Shown piece by piece: positions 20,795-31,759 of a stretch of DNA of 64,000 bases. This stretch comes from Argyresthia goedartella. Taxonomy: Eukaryota > Arthropoda > Insecta > Lepidoptera > Argyresthiidae. Location: contig OX463820.1 of assembly GCA_949825045.1 (NCBI GenBank), forward strand, positions 10,614,501 to 10,678,500, given 5' to 3'. The position numbers were made by a program, and so were the translations under genes. Positions within the stretch are counted from its first letter, which is position 1. Each line of letters begins with the position of its first letter. The notes under the pieces are model-generated. The model searched no databases. It saw only the letters and a list, made by a program, of their open reading frames with translations, and was not told the DNA's origin.

Positions 20795-21180
20795 CTAATG
20801 GCGGCGCTCCTCTGCGGGCTCATAGACATTGGAGATCTGGTTCACGGAGTTGAGGAGCTTTCCAACAACGACAGTACGCCGCTCTCATTGTTACTTGACG
20901 CACTTACTTGACGAGGTCTTCCGTAGACCTTTGACCTGGTTCCCGATGTGATGAGGCCAGGCAAGGCTGGCAAACTTTCTTGCTTCACCGCTTCAAGAAG
21001 CCAATCTTGAGTTCACCGTCAGGTCAAGTGTATTTGCCTTATTATAACTATACACAAATCGAAATATACTACTATTTGCATGCTGTATAAATATAGCTGA
21101 ATAAGGAACTTCTAATATTATTAACATCTGATATGTCTACCTAATTTCATAAGCAAATAAACGAATCTTGAATCTTGAAT
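20795..21180 (+). mobile_element. LINE 3' end with (TTGAATC)n tail
   Basis: No reading frame is visible. The segment ends AATAAACGAATCTTGAATCTTGAATC at 21150-21181, a poly(A)-signal followed by a short tandem tail, as in several insect LINEs. The gypsy element probably inserted into or beside it: the target sequence is ACCTCTAATGG. Confidence 0.5.
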
Positions 21181-21189
21181 CTATGCGTG

Positions 21190-21500
21190 GCTGTTTCCCC
21201 GCGAACCACACAAATGTCACGCCACTATCAACACACGAAATCACGACATAACATCCAGGGGGCTACGAGCCCTTCAATACACGAGGAGTGGAAAACCTTC
21301 TGGCTATTCCCGAAATATTGTTGAATCCACTGCGACCGGCCCGCGGCGCTGACTGTCTGGGAACAAAACTTGCGGTGGGAAGGCGGATTTTTCCCAACCT
21401 TCCGGCACAATTCGCAGGAAAAGCCCTCGTGGTCATTCACGGCAAAATCGACAGGCGCCCATCACATATTTTCGTCTGTCAAAAATAACATTTAGAAACT
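21190..21500 (-). other. degenerate coding-like segment
   Basis: A minus frame at 21228-21440 contains FSCELCRKVGKNPPSHRKFC, which could be a decayed Cys/His knuckle. I do not recognise the family. It lies between a LINE tail and the LINE H RT. Confidence 0.25.
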
Positions 21501-21529
21501 TGTTCATAGACAAGAAATGGAGTGCGTTG

Positions 21530-22150
21530 CGATTTACACTGATCGTGACGAAACCGCAAATAGGCCCGTTTGGTTCTAAACACCTAATGTTTTAAATCAT
21601 TTCTTGGCCAAAGTGCTCATGTGCTCATGGCATGTAAGTTTAGAGTCAAACGTAATACCAGGTCCTTCATACGTCGTACACGCCACACAAACAGGCTGGC
21701 GCAAACGCATGAAGGACATTATACATAATAGACTATACTTCTTATTATTGAATAAGAGTTTGTTATTCATACTCCATCGATTAACCACATCCAAATATTC
21801 CTGTAGTAGCCTACAATCATCCTCTAACTTCACGGGAAGTACTAGTTTCAGATCATCCGCATACAAAAGGCGGTAAGCATATTTTAGCTCTGTTTCCTGT
21901 TCATTTATCATGATGATAAATCACAAGGGTCCCAGAATAGAGCCTCGGCTAACATCTGACCGGTTATGGTAGGGCAGGGATTCAAAACTGCCGTGTCGCA
22001 CATAATGTTGGCGGTTCTTCAGGTAGTCAGCGAAGAAAACTAACATCCGTGGGGCAAATCCAATGGACCACAATTTCTTCATTAGGATGTCGTTAGCGAC
22101 TCTATCGAATTCCTTACGGAAGTGTTGATAGGCGACGTCCACCTAATATC
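21530..22150 (-). pseudogene. LINE H RT fragment (palm and downstream)
   Basis: Minus-strand frames 22142-21921 and 21911-21597 together cover RT motifs: FRKEFDRVANDIL (motif A, with the second catalytic region DF.KAFD changed to FRKEFD), SRGSILGPL (motif B, where SRGS replaces PQGS) and LLYADDLKLV (motif C). Frames shift and several stops lie between 21600 and 21880. The upstream part of the same LINE appears at 22910-23148; a second LINE is inserted between. This copy is strongly decayed. Confidence 0.7.
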
Positions 22151-22259
22151 CCCGATCTATGTTCTCCAAGAACATCACGACCAATGTCGGTAAGTTGGTG
22201 GTTACTAAACGATGACTCCTGAATCCATGTGGTGAGTCGCATAAACACAGTGCGGTCGC

Positions 22260-22895
22260 TGTAGATTTACAAAAGCAATCGTCTTCGCCGGGATTCTCAC
22301 ATCCTCAATTTCCTCTTCAACATTTTACGGAATCCACGCTATCCAACTTTCCTACGAGACAGTTTTCAATGTCTTTCTTCCAGCAGGCCTCAGAGAACTC
22401 ACGCATTTTCTTTGCTCACAATTCCACAGCATAACACTGCATCCTATGAGCACGGGTTTAGACTCCGGTTATGGAATGCACTCCCTGGCACCATCAGGGA
22501 CAGTCCTACTCTCAATATATTTAAAAGTCGCGTGAAGAAGCATTACCTCTCTCTTAAGAATTACAGGTAGTATGTATGTAAGTATTTATTACCACATTTA
22601 TATATAATAGTAATAGTTAGTATTATATTATAAGTATTTAGTATATAATTATAGTCATTAAATGTTTTATTTTATTTATTAATATTTATGTAAGTTCTCG
22701 TTTGTTGTTTTGTTTTGTTTTTGTTTTGTTGTATTGTTGTACACATAGGTCTACCCCTGCTCAGCAATCAACATTTCCAACTTTAACCTGGTTTGCTGGA
22801 AGAGATCTCTTATTAGAGATAAGCTCGCCTTTGTACACTATTTTTATGTAACTATTTTTTTATATCATTTGTGTGCAATAAAGAAATTATGAAAT
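22260..22895 (+). mobile_element. LINE I 3' end, inserted in LINE H
   Basis: Plus-strand LINE tail: a coding remnant at about 22460-22570 reads LRLWNALPGTIRDSPTLNIF and RVKKHYLSLK, the typical C-terminus of RTs in this group. The 3' UTR has GAGATCTCTTATTAGAGATAAG (about 22802-22823, a short palindrome) and ends GTGCAATAAAGAAATTATGAAATT. That 3' UTR type is common in Lepidoptera by memory. The 5' boundary is approximate. Confidence 0.7.
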
Positions 22896-22909
22896 TATGG
22901 AGCAGTGTC

Positions 22910-23148
22910 ACTTGTCTTAGGAATAGGAATGACCCGAGAGAGCTTCCAGCTGTTAGGTACCTTCGGCCTTCCAAAAGTAAGGAGGGATGTTGTCCGGTCC
23001 AATTGCGCTCCTTGGCCTTAGCAGCCTCAGTCCCAAGCGGCGGATTGTCGCTGAGGAAAACGTCGGAAAAGTAATCTGCAAATGCGGCTGCTGCTTCCTC
23101 TCCAACATACTCTTGCCCCTGATGCGTGACCCGTAATAACGCTGGCAA
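22910..23148 (-). pseudogene. LINE H fragment upstream of RT
   Basis: The minus frame reads EEAAAAFADYFSDVFLSD, a signature of the linker between endonuclease and RT in many LINEs (the 'ADAFAEHFSSVF' motif). It is followed on the minus strand by the LINE I insertion and then by RT motifs from 22142. Confidence 0.6.
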
Positions 23149-23640
23149 ATTGTAAGAAGAAATTGATTTCCATGATGAGCGACATTACTTTAAAATTATA
23201 GGTATCAGCGATGGCACGCTCTTCCCTACTATAGTACCCATAAAGTTATTTAAAAATATAATTATCACGTCTAGGTCCTCCACTATTAAAACCCTATTAT
23301 AGGGCGATGAAGGAAAATAAAACAGTTTTCAGACTAAGATTTAGAAAGCAATTACTTCACTCCGTAATTAATGTTCTCTATAAAGTCCTTTCTTAAAAAT
23401 AAATAATTACGTATAATTAGAAGCTGGTTTCAAAGGATCTACTCTAAAATCAATTGAGATTGGCCTCTTGAACTTTGGGAAGAGTGAGTAATTGAAAAGG
23501 TATTAAATATGTATTTAGGGTCGAAAGATAAAATAAGTCAAGTTTTGAATTTCGGGTTTGGAAAGGGCGTCAGTTCAAGACGTCATAGCATACAAGTTCA
23601 CAGAAACCCTCCTTCATTGAAGCCGTTAACAAATAAAACG
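23149..23640. other. no gene seen
   Basis: AT-rich DNA with no frame or repeat I can assign. Confidence 0.5.
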
Positions 23641-23930
23641 AAACAAACAAGTATAGCGTCACCCCTTTTCCTATACGGGGTGGCAGGGGAACAATTATGT
23701 ACACTTTTAGTCACTCATTCGTTATTACATTTTGCGTGATAAGGGGGGAGCATAGCCCGCATTATGGAGTAATGATGGTTTCCTCACAATGTTTTCCATT
23801 ACCGTTAGAACGTCCGTATAATGTACTTAAGACATTGATTAACTCATTGGTACATGGTCAGCACCGGGATTCGAATATGCATCTCTTGCAAGAGAAGCAA
23901 GCGTGAAACCCACTGCGCCACGGAGCTCTA
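23640..23930 (-). mobile_element. tRNA-derived SINE
   Basis: On the minus strand the head reads GAGCTCCGTGGCGCAGTGGG (A box near 23912-23925) and CATATTCGAATCCCGGTG (B box near 23864-23876), spaced as in a tRNA gene. The body carries the segment GGTTTCCTCACAATGTTTTCC (plus-strand orientation, 23778-23798), widespread in lepidopteran SINEs by memory. The tail near 23640 is A-rich on the minus strand. It would be transcribed by RNA polymerase III and mobilised by a LINE. The tRNA head is not a functional tRNA. Confidence 0.75.
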
Positions 23931-24510
23931 AACATTACCAAATACGTGTAAAGCAGAGCCTAATTCCAGATGTATAGGTGTGTTAGTGGCAAACCCTGAC
24001 CAAGTTTCTACTTATATCTACGTCAGAAATGTATCTTTCTTATCTTGTGCGCTCCACGTTTTTAATTTAAAATGCTAGGTTTGGCTCCTATGGGATCAGA
24101 AATTTGAAGTTCTAAAAACAAATAGATTTAAAAATATATAAGTGTTTAAGTTAGTAACTACTCTGAAGATTGTAGCCTGTCAGACTTAACTAGTACATTT
24201 TATGCTTGTTTTTTCGACTTCATTACACAGATTGGATATCTAGTTTCATTCAAGGAAACCTGTTCGTTTGGAAGCTATGGTTCAAAACTTCTTACTACGC
24301 ATAAGCCATTCATTCATTCACCCAGTCTGATTACTGCATTACGAAGAAACAGGGCGCATTCATTCAAGGTCACTATAACCCATCCAGGAAAAGGAGGTCT
24401 CCGGAACTGTGCCGGTTATTTTTAGAAGCGCGACCTATCCCCGATGGTAGGGTGCTAGCCCGGGTTGGCTACGTTCTATTGACCTAAATACAGCACGCAG
24501 CCCGGGATAG

Positions 24511-24518
24511 TGACGTCA
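24511..24518. promoter_or_regulatory. palindromic CRE-like site TGACGTCA
   Basis: A perfect CREB/ATF consensus followed 13 bp later by GATGTCAC. It lies about 230 bp upstream of the candidate exon ATG at 24751. Chance occurrence is possible. Confidence 0.3.
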
Positions 24519-24750
24519 GAGCTCAGCTATGATGTCACGCGGCAACGTGCTTTGTTAGCATTGCAAAACGAATTTGATTTGTATGACGCACGAAATAAAA
24601 GCCGCACAAACTGGTATACGTGTAGTAGCACAAATGGAATGCGTCTGTACGTAAAGTAGCGTTGATTGTTTAGATAATAATAATATCTTGGCATAACATT
24701 TGTGTTGCTTAATGTGGCATTATTGTAGATATGTGTTTGTGGATGTGAAA

Positions 24751-24894
24751 ATGGGAAGCTTAGCAAGCGGCGTGTTATATTGGTGTTTGGAATTGCTATT
24801 TTACTTCTACATATTTTGTTATGTTAGGGTTCAAGGCGAAGAATTATGCTGGGAAGTGTTTTCTTTGAAGTATCGACAGCAGCGACAGTCTTAA
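24751..24894 (+). CDS. possible first coding exon or micro-ORF with signal peptide
   Basis: ATG in a good context (GAAAATGG) opens 47 codons. Residues about 1-29 (SGVLYWCLELLFYFYIFCYV core) form a strong hydrophobic stretch like a signal peptide or membrane anchor, followed by RVQGEELCWEV and a basic, Gln-rich end. It resembles no transposon protein I know and lies in the least repetitive part of the window, downstream of a CRE-like site. No convincing splice donor can be picked. It may be a host first exon, a chance frame, or part of an unknown repeat. Confidence 0.25.
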   Translation: MGSLASGVLYWCLELLFYFYIFCYVRVQGEELCWEVFSLKYRQQRQS

Positions 24895-25830
24895 GAAAAT
24901 AAATAATAAAACTAGTACTTCAAGACAACAGAAAGGCATTGCTAAAATCGCAAAAGAGAGCAATGTTTCGAATCGCGCGGAATTAAAAATTCTCCAGAGA
25001 ATTCTCGCTAGGTATTTACCCGGTTGAAATCATTTGGAATGTCGAACAGATTGTTATTTAGTTTTATTACACCGAGGATTCATGTCTTAGAATCCATTAG
25101 CTGAGATCGCTTTTTGAAGAAAAAATATGATTTTCCGCACGCACAAGTTTTCAGTTCAACGGAGCGGCAGCGGTTAAGTCCTAGATAATCCATAGATGAC
25201 AGGACAGGACAACCTGTATTTATTTTATAGAATACTTTATAGTGTATTGGCTTGTGTGTCCCCGTATATCTGAAGTAATCTCAGACAAGATTTTATCGAT
25301 TAGCCACTTCAATTTAAATACTTGAAATACTGAATAAATAGAAGAGCTGTCTAAATTAACAACAATCAAAATCTTAGTTGAGTTTGTTTTAAAATAAAAC
25401 AAGCTACAAGGATTTTAATGGACCAGAATTCGAAGCGTAGACATTGTTAGAAATGAGCCACTAAGCTTACTACTTTCCTACGTCCGTCCTTACTACGAAA
25501 ATTGGGATATTTTTGCAAAATTATGTTTTGGTGTGTAATGCTTAAATACTTTTTAAGTTTGACTTAACCTGAATGATATCAGAAATATATTGTTTGGATA
25601 GAGCTACCTAAAATTCTAATGGAAACATTACTACGCGGAACTAAAGATGTCACCGTAAGATTTTCAAGTAACTAATGTTTTTTTTTCTCGTTGGTTTACA
25701 AAATATCGATAAATTTTAAACTGTACTCTACTGCTTACGATACGACGCGTAAGTTTATAATACAACTGTTAAATTATGAACTGGTTTAAAATTTAACTGC
25801 AAAGGAAATACCAGGGCAAACACTGCGGTA
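24895..25830. other. no gene seen
   Basis: AT-rich, no long frame, no repeat recognised. Confidence 0.5.
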
Positions 25831-25838
25831 GCTTAGGT

Positions 25839-25883
25839 GAAGACTAGAGGGGGCGAGCGCAGCGAAGCCCCCGAATAGTCTTC
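25839..25883. repeat. GC-rich imperfect hairpin
   Basis: GAAGACTAGAGGGGGC (25839-25854) pairs with GCCCCCGAATAGTCTTC (25867-25883) with a few mismatches around a GC-rich loop. TTAGGTGA flanks it on both sides. It may be the end of a DNA transposon; no partner end was found. Confidence 0.45.
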
Positions 25884-26055
25884 GTGTTAGGTGACATGTA
25901 AGAAACAAAACACACAAGAAACGTAAATTATAAAACCAGTCGGTCTGATTTACAATTTGTCAATAGTTTACAAACTAACGGATTTGACAATCTTACGGTG
26001 TCATCACACGCACCATACCTCAATCACCCAGTCAACCGTCCAGGATTTTCATGGT

Positions 26056-26304
26056 TGACCTAGCTATACAGGGTGTAACATCTGTTACACCCTGTATAGC
26101 TAGGTCATGCACCTATCTGGTGTAGTCATATTTTAGGGGCTTGTTAGGGACATTATTCTGAAAATCTTTCTCTATGAAACTGATTTTATCAGAGCACCTT
26201 TTATTTTTACTTTTACATAGGAGTCAGGCTGACCGCTCGGACCAAAATGATGTCTCTAACAACCCCCTAAAATATGACTATACCTTTCTGTTACACCCTG
26301 TATA
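26056..26304. mobile_element. MITE-like element with stacked inverted repeats
   Basis: A perfect palindrome with 25-bp arms (26056-26080 and 26083-26107, 2-bp centre) carries ACAGGGTGTAACA. The sequence TGTTACACCCTGTATA recurs at 26289-26304, so TATACAGGGTGTAACA (26065-26080) and it form terminal inverted repeats 240 bp apart. Inside, a second inverted pair, 26123-26153 and 26250-26280, matches over 31 bp with a few differences. No transposase is encoded. It would rely on another element's enzyme. Confidence 0.65.
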
Positions 26305-26607
26305 AGACAGTCTGTACTGTAGATTTTACCATATTGCCAAGATACAGGTATTAGATACAGGGTGTGCCACGGCTATGCTATATGGAGAGAAAGTACGTAA
26401 AATTATTGTCTTGTACCTTGAAATTTTACGACATCGATCAAAAGGCTTAATTATGATAATTATTTTTATCCAAAAAACATAGCTGTTATTGAATTGCATA
26501 TTTGGCGGGTTCGCTTAACAGTTATAACAGATCTAAGAAAATCTGTAAATGCAGTTCAAATTATTCAAGAATATTAAATAAAATCTTCTTTTGTGTTAAA
26601 ACCATGT

Positions 26608-26843
26608 TTGTTTTGTAACTCCTCCAAGTCCGTGATTTCCATCTAGAGTTGCGCTGTTAGGGCAACGTGAGGAATTGCGTGGGTTACAAAGCTTCATAAA
26701 TAAGTCCGTTTCAGAGTCAGATTTATTGAAATGAACACTTATCAGCATATCATATCTTAGTCTGCCGCGCTAGAGTATATTTTTGTTGCCCTAACGGCAC
26801 GGCTCTAGATGGAAAGCTCAGATTTGGTGAAGTTACAAAACAA
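26608..26843. mobile_element. foldback/MITE with 58-bp imperfect terminal inverted repeats
   Basis: 26608-26665 (TTGTTTTGTAACT... GTTAGGGCAAC) is the reverse complement of 26786-26843 with about a dozen mismatches. The 120-bp spacer has no frame. A CAGGGTGT motif lies 3 bp beyond the right end and about 255 bp left, as in the neighbouring palindromic element. No target duplication is evident. Confidence 0.6.
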
Positions 26844-27312
26844 GCAGGGTGTAAAATATCTCCAATGTCTTAATCTAACACGCCCGAGTGACTCACGAAA
26901 TCGCCTCTTGGCCTCCCCTACTAATAATCTTATCATAGCCAATCGCTAGTATGGAGTAATAAAATCCTTACGCAACAACTAACTGTTGATGCAAGCCTTA
27001 AACGAAGTCACGTTATAAGTCGAATGTTTGTTTAGTTTTCGCATTTTCCTTTGTTCCCTTATCGGAGGGTTTTGGAAAACAAATACAGTTATTGAGTTGG
27101 TGTTTGTTGAACATTTGCTGTTTTCAAAGAAAAGTGTAAGGAGATTTAGAAAAATCAAGATTTTTTCTATAAAACTCATCAGTAATATCAGTTTGCCATT
27201 GACACGAGCACATCGGCTTCGGAATTAGAATTTCACCTTAGGCCTTAAAGAATATGAATCTAAAGTTAATGAATGTATAAAGAACTAAAGAGCAACATAA
27301 CCCAATAATATG

Positions 27313-27580
27313 TCGGCCGAGTCGGTAGTGACCCTGCCCACGAAGCCAAGGATCCCGGGTTCGAGTCCCGGTGGGGGCAAATATTTGTTTGATGAGAACG
27401 GATGTTTGTTCCCTAGTCATGGTTGTTTATCTATTTAAGTATAATATTTAGCTATATAAGTATGTGTATCGTTGTCTAGTACCCAAGATACAGGGAATCT
27501 TAGTTTGGGGCTAGATCAATGTGTGTAAATAGTGTCCAAGTTATTATTATCATATTATTATTATTTTTATAACGTTTAAA
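27313..27580 (+). mobile_element. tRNA-derived SINE
   Basis: The head has an A box (GGCCGAGTCGGTAGTG, 27315-27330) and a B box (GGGTTCGAGTCCC, 27358-27370). The body includes AACGGATGTTTGTTCCCTAG and GTATCGTTGTCTAGTACCC, which I recognise as the body of a widespread lepidopteran SINE. It ends in an (ATT)n tail at about 27543-27570. The tRNA-like head lacks a full cloverleaf. Confidence 0.75.
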
Positions 27581-29828
27581 CAAATAACATATCTTCATAT
27601 AATTTGGTGTGAACTAGAGCGAAAACGCGGCACAGATGACGTTTATATATATATTGTAATGACATCAAACTCAACAGAAAACTGCAATAAGTAAGAAAAT
27701 TCAAATAAGCATCGGAGTCTACAAACTTTTGAAGTGAATAACTTCTATAACCGTGTTTTGGAAATCGAAAATTGGATGAGTTTGAAGGGTGTCAAACCAA
27801 TGGCTAAAAGTGGTGCCTATATTTTTCGGCCTTCAACCAAGCCATGAAATATCGATCCTACACTATGTAACAAATAAAAGCAAAGTATGACATGTATATT
27901 ATACTCCAAAACTTAGTGCCAAATCATTTAAAACATTGAAGCCCTAAATTTTTTTCAACTTCAATGTAGAGTTAAGAGTGACTTACTCTAATGACATTCG
28001 TTTCATTTATTGTTTCATCAATCATCGTTTTTGTAATCAGTAAATTGAACGAAAATATTCACCTCTTCTTTCCTGAATACACCTATACCGGCAAAGTATT
28101 CAGGCATTCAATACAATGCCTAGGTCCATACATACTACCGTTAATGTGTGAAATAATATCTCATATAATCTATACTACAGACATTGCCTATAAATTGTAT
28201 GCAATGTCTAGGCATTCAATACAATAATGAACCAAGGCCAGTTAATGTATGGCATGAACACCTTTTCCCTTATTTTTAGCCCTTGTCAGTGCCGGCTACC
28301 GGAATCCGGTTTATATTTTTCATAGGATTTTAACTTTATTACGAAGGAATAAGGTTTGATAAATAATGGGTAATATTTAATCGCACATTGAAGAGTACCT
28401 ATTTTTTCAACAAAAAGTACTCTCTAGTACACACTTTTTTCTTTGATTTCTTGGATTTAATGTAGGATTTACTCAGCAATTTATACTTTTTACGCTTGCG
28501 TGCCAACCTTACACTACTAGGTATTGCAAACAATGACGGACTTCATACTTTGCAGTTGACAAATACATAAATTCAAATCCGATGCGAAAAAGTGTAAAAA
28601 ACATCGTAAAAACTAGATTTTGTGATGACTTATTCTACTTCGGGAGATTTTTATATCGAGCAAAAATAATCAAATAACAGACACATTGGCTAATGGCAAG
28701 CTGACCCTCATGCATGATCTATAAACTAGAATAAAGAAATAACAGTTTTAATGGTCCTATTTTGCGTAACTTGAGATTTACAAAAGGCTATTTTGCCCTT
28801 ATGCGTCGCCTTAACTTACTCTCTCTATAATTAACTTGTCTATTTTAATTACCCCCTTTTTTAGAACTACTTTCAACGTTCTTACAATACAGGCTCTATA
28901 AACTCTTGAATTTAGGCTACGGCCGCTATCTCCCAAAAATATACTCACTTAAGTACTTAGCATACTTATCTCCCCCTTTTTATTGCCAAAAGTGTTTCGG
29001 CGCCGCTCCATCCACCGCATAAAACGTTACGGCGCCGCGCCGTTACGGATTACATTGTGTAATTTGCAAATTAAATATTCCAGATTAAAAATCACAGCTT
29101 ATATCGCTGGGGCCAATTTCCACCAACCAACATTAGCTATATAGGTAGTGTCAAAGTTTCTTAAGAGAGTGTTTTTCATAAATTCTGCGCAAATAGATTC
29201 AACTGATAATTTTTATTCTTAGAATATTGAGTCGTTTCATGGAATGCTATCCAATCAACGCGCTAATTACTATTGTGCTTGGTGTAACTGGGTAGATATT
29301 TAACCTTAACAATATTTTCTCAAAATGTTTGGATGTTTTACATAAAGACAGAAATACCCAAGCATCTAACTTAATCCTGTAAATGTTTTGCCACCCAATA
29401 TAAGAAATCTCTGTCTCAGATGTCCCCTCGAAAATGTGTCAAGCTTAATCCTTTCATATGTGGACGAATGCGACGCTTTTACAAAATAAGCAGAATCCTC
29501 TTAGCGCATAAAATCAGACTGCGCGATTCTAGAACTTTCGGTCCTGTTCAATCCGTCGGAAAAATACCTATCCGTTGTCTGTACACGTACATTTGTAACA
29601 CGTGGGCGAGGTCTCTCTTCTCCCTAATCTCTCTCTCTATCATATCTCTCTACTTTTTTTCTTTAGTCAGTCATCAGTGTCAGAGAAAGGTAATCTTAAA
29701 CAATATCGTCATGATAAAATCTTACTTAAAAAGTAGATCGCTGGCTATCTCAAAATCAAGCTGATAACTGCGTAGGTCGAAAATTGGTTTAAATATTCAG
29801 AGAGATCGGTACACCTATATTTTTGACT
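27581..29828. other. no gene seen
   Basis: About 2.2 kb of AT-rich sequence. GGCATTCAATACAAT recurs at about 28103 and 28211. A GC patch with GGCGCCGC occurs at 28999-29043. The provirus 3' LTR might lie at 29400-29800, but no second copy is available to prove it. Confidence 0.5.
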
Positions 29829-31613
29829 TCAATTCGAAAGTGTGGGAAAAGCAAAATGTGTGAGGAGAAACTGCTCTGTGAAACATTCTGGAGAAATTTG
29901 AAGGTATTTCTTAAGGTAAATTATAGCTAGACAGAGAATAGTCAAAAACAAGAGCACATATAAAACAATATTAGCAAGACTTACTCTATTCACATACACT
30001 ACACTGTGATTTTCACTATCACTAAAAGCGTTATTCTGTTTCACTACTCGGGACAGGTAATTCAGCTCATCCAGGTTTACGTCTTCCATGTTGACTGTAG
30101 GTCCTCTGGAGGTGTCCTGACGCTTCAGGTCTGGTAACATGATGATTGGAACCCTCGCGAAGCTCATGCTGTTTATAAAGGACCGTGCACGATGTAATTG
30201 GATTTCATCTATATATACTTCACATGGTTCGTCTATAGACAATATGTATGTACCAGTTATTGGTTGCCGTGTGACATCAGTGTTACATCTCCTCGTCAGG
30301 ATTGCTTTTTTTCTTGCATACAGGATCCAGCTGTAAGGTCCCATTTGCTGCACCTTGGTAGCTTCGACGCGTATTGGGACTTGAAGACAGTGAGTTAGGT
30401 TGGTACCAAACCTCATAAGCTGTTCTATGTAGGTTTTGCTTGTGATAGATGACTCGGTTTTCATTGGTGCATAGGAACTGTTTTTCAGCTATGCGTCTGC
30501 ATTGTTTCGCGATAGGTAAGTATGTGGAACCTCTTGCCAATAGGTAAGGATATTTAGGGATTATTACAAGGGTTTGATTTTCAGGTTCATGGAAGATAGG
30601 TAAAGGATAGAGTTTAAAATAATTGTAAGTATTATTGTCAACCAAGGGTACTTCTAAAATAAAGGTCATCTTTTTGCTTTTCATGTAAGTTTTTACAGTA
30701 ATGGTGTTTTCCAGTTTAATGAGATTTATCAAATTTGCTTTATACATTAAGTTTTCCGTTTCAGATATTAGTTCGAGATGGTTGAGTAATTCTGTAGAGT
30801 TTACAATGAATTGATATAAAAAAGATATTTTGCTGAAGGCCAGTGCAGTTTCAATTTCACTTGTCTTAATATAAATTGTACGAAAATTACTTAAAAACAA
30901 GTTGTATAATCCTAAAACATAGGTAGAGTAAATAGCGTTATTTTCTTTAGTGGCTATATCTTTAATCATACTTTCGACTCTTTTGAGTCGTCCATCTAAC
31001 AATTTTGTATTGCTGTTAAGAGCATTAGTGCTATTTATGAAATTGTCCAAAACCTTGGTGATCAGGGTTAGCTTGTTTTGTAATTTTTATTGGAAAATTT
31101 TCATTAAAAAATTTTTATTGGAAAATTTTTATTGGAAAATTTTCATTAAAAAATTTTTATTGGAAATTTTTTATTTTGTTTACCGTAATAATCTGTTGAG
31201 ATTTCATGTTAGAGATTATGCAGTCATATCTAATGGCGTCGCTATGATCTAGGTTACCTGTAATAAGTTTTACTATGGAACCTAGAGGGTCTAATATTCC
31301 TCGCTTAAAACGTTTAGTGGGTATCAACTGTTGAAATTTAAAAGAGGTTATGTAAATACTCTTCTACTTGTGCTTTTAATCCTACAAATTCGTAAGCATA
31401 GGGCTTATCGACCTTAATTAACCTGTCAAATTCCTTATATTTTAAAATATTAAAATCTAAGTCTCGCTCTAATCCATTTGTGTCTAGAATCTTAATTATT
31501 GTCCACTTATCTTGTTGAACACAAGCTTGGCCTTCTTTCACAGGGAGGATGCCAGGGTTCAGGTCAGTCTTTTGAAGATGAAGGGCCAGGCTGAGGTTCG
31601 TCACGGTCAGCAT
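29829..31613 (-). pseudogene. errantivirus envelope (baculovirus F-like), broken
   Basis: Three pieces on the minus strand: 31613-31338 (hydrophobic start and small N-terminal subunit), 31050-30283 and 30464-29829. A basic cleavage-like site followed by a Gly-rich hydrophobic stretch lies near 31300-31315, as in the F-like fusion proteins that errantiviruses share with baculoviruses. A membrane segment lies near 29900-29970, about 30 residues before the end. Breaks: an AT-rich minisatellite with stops at about 31083-31175, and a one-base shift in the overlap 30283-30464. Such proteins mediate membrane fusion; this one cannot be made whole. It lies 147 bp after the pol stop. Confidence 0.8.
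31083..31175. repeat. AT-rich minisatellite inside env
   Basis: TTTTATTGGAAA occurs four times and TTTTCATTAAAAAA twice, alternating as 28-bp and 15-bp units. Env-like sequence reads on both sides, so the array expanded within the coding region. It introduces stops in the env frame. Confidence 0.85.
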
Positions 31614-31759
31614 GAGCCAACAGCACCTGTGGAGGGCGTTTCATGTTTTTAACAGGGACCTTAGAAGGCCTTTGTCCAATATTTACCGGGATAATGTTTC
31701 TTTTAGACTTGCCTGTTACGATAGCTTTTTAATAGCGGGGCTTGTCTTTTTACGCGTGT

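Noticed and set aside
27313..27385. tRNA gene
   Set aside because: A and B boxes are present, but no full cloverleaf can be drawn and a SINE body and tail follow. The same holds at 23860-23930.
28100..28230. Tandem or inverted repeat around GGCATTCAATACAAT
   Set aside because: Only two short copies 107 bp apart with unrelated surroundings; too little to call an element.
29420..29764. 114-aa plus-strand frame downstream of env
   Set aside because: Resembles no protein; composition is that of AT-rich non-coding DNA, and it lies where a provirus LTR would be expected on the other strand.
31080..31180. CRISPR-like array (repeat units with spacers)
   Set aside because: Units are directly adjacent with no unique spacers; the organism is an animal.
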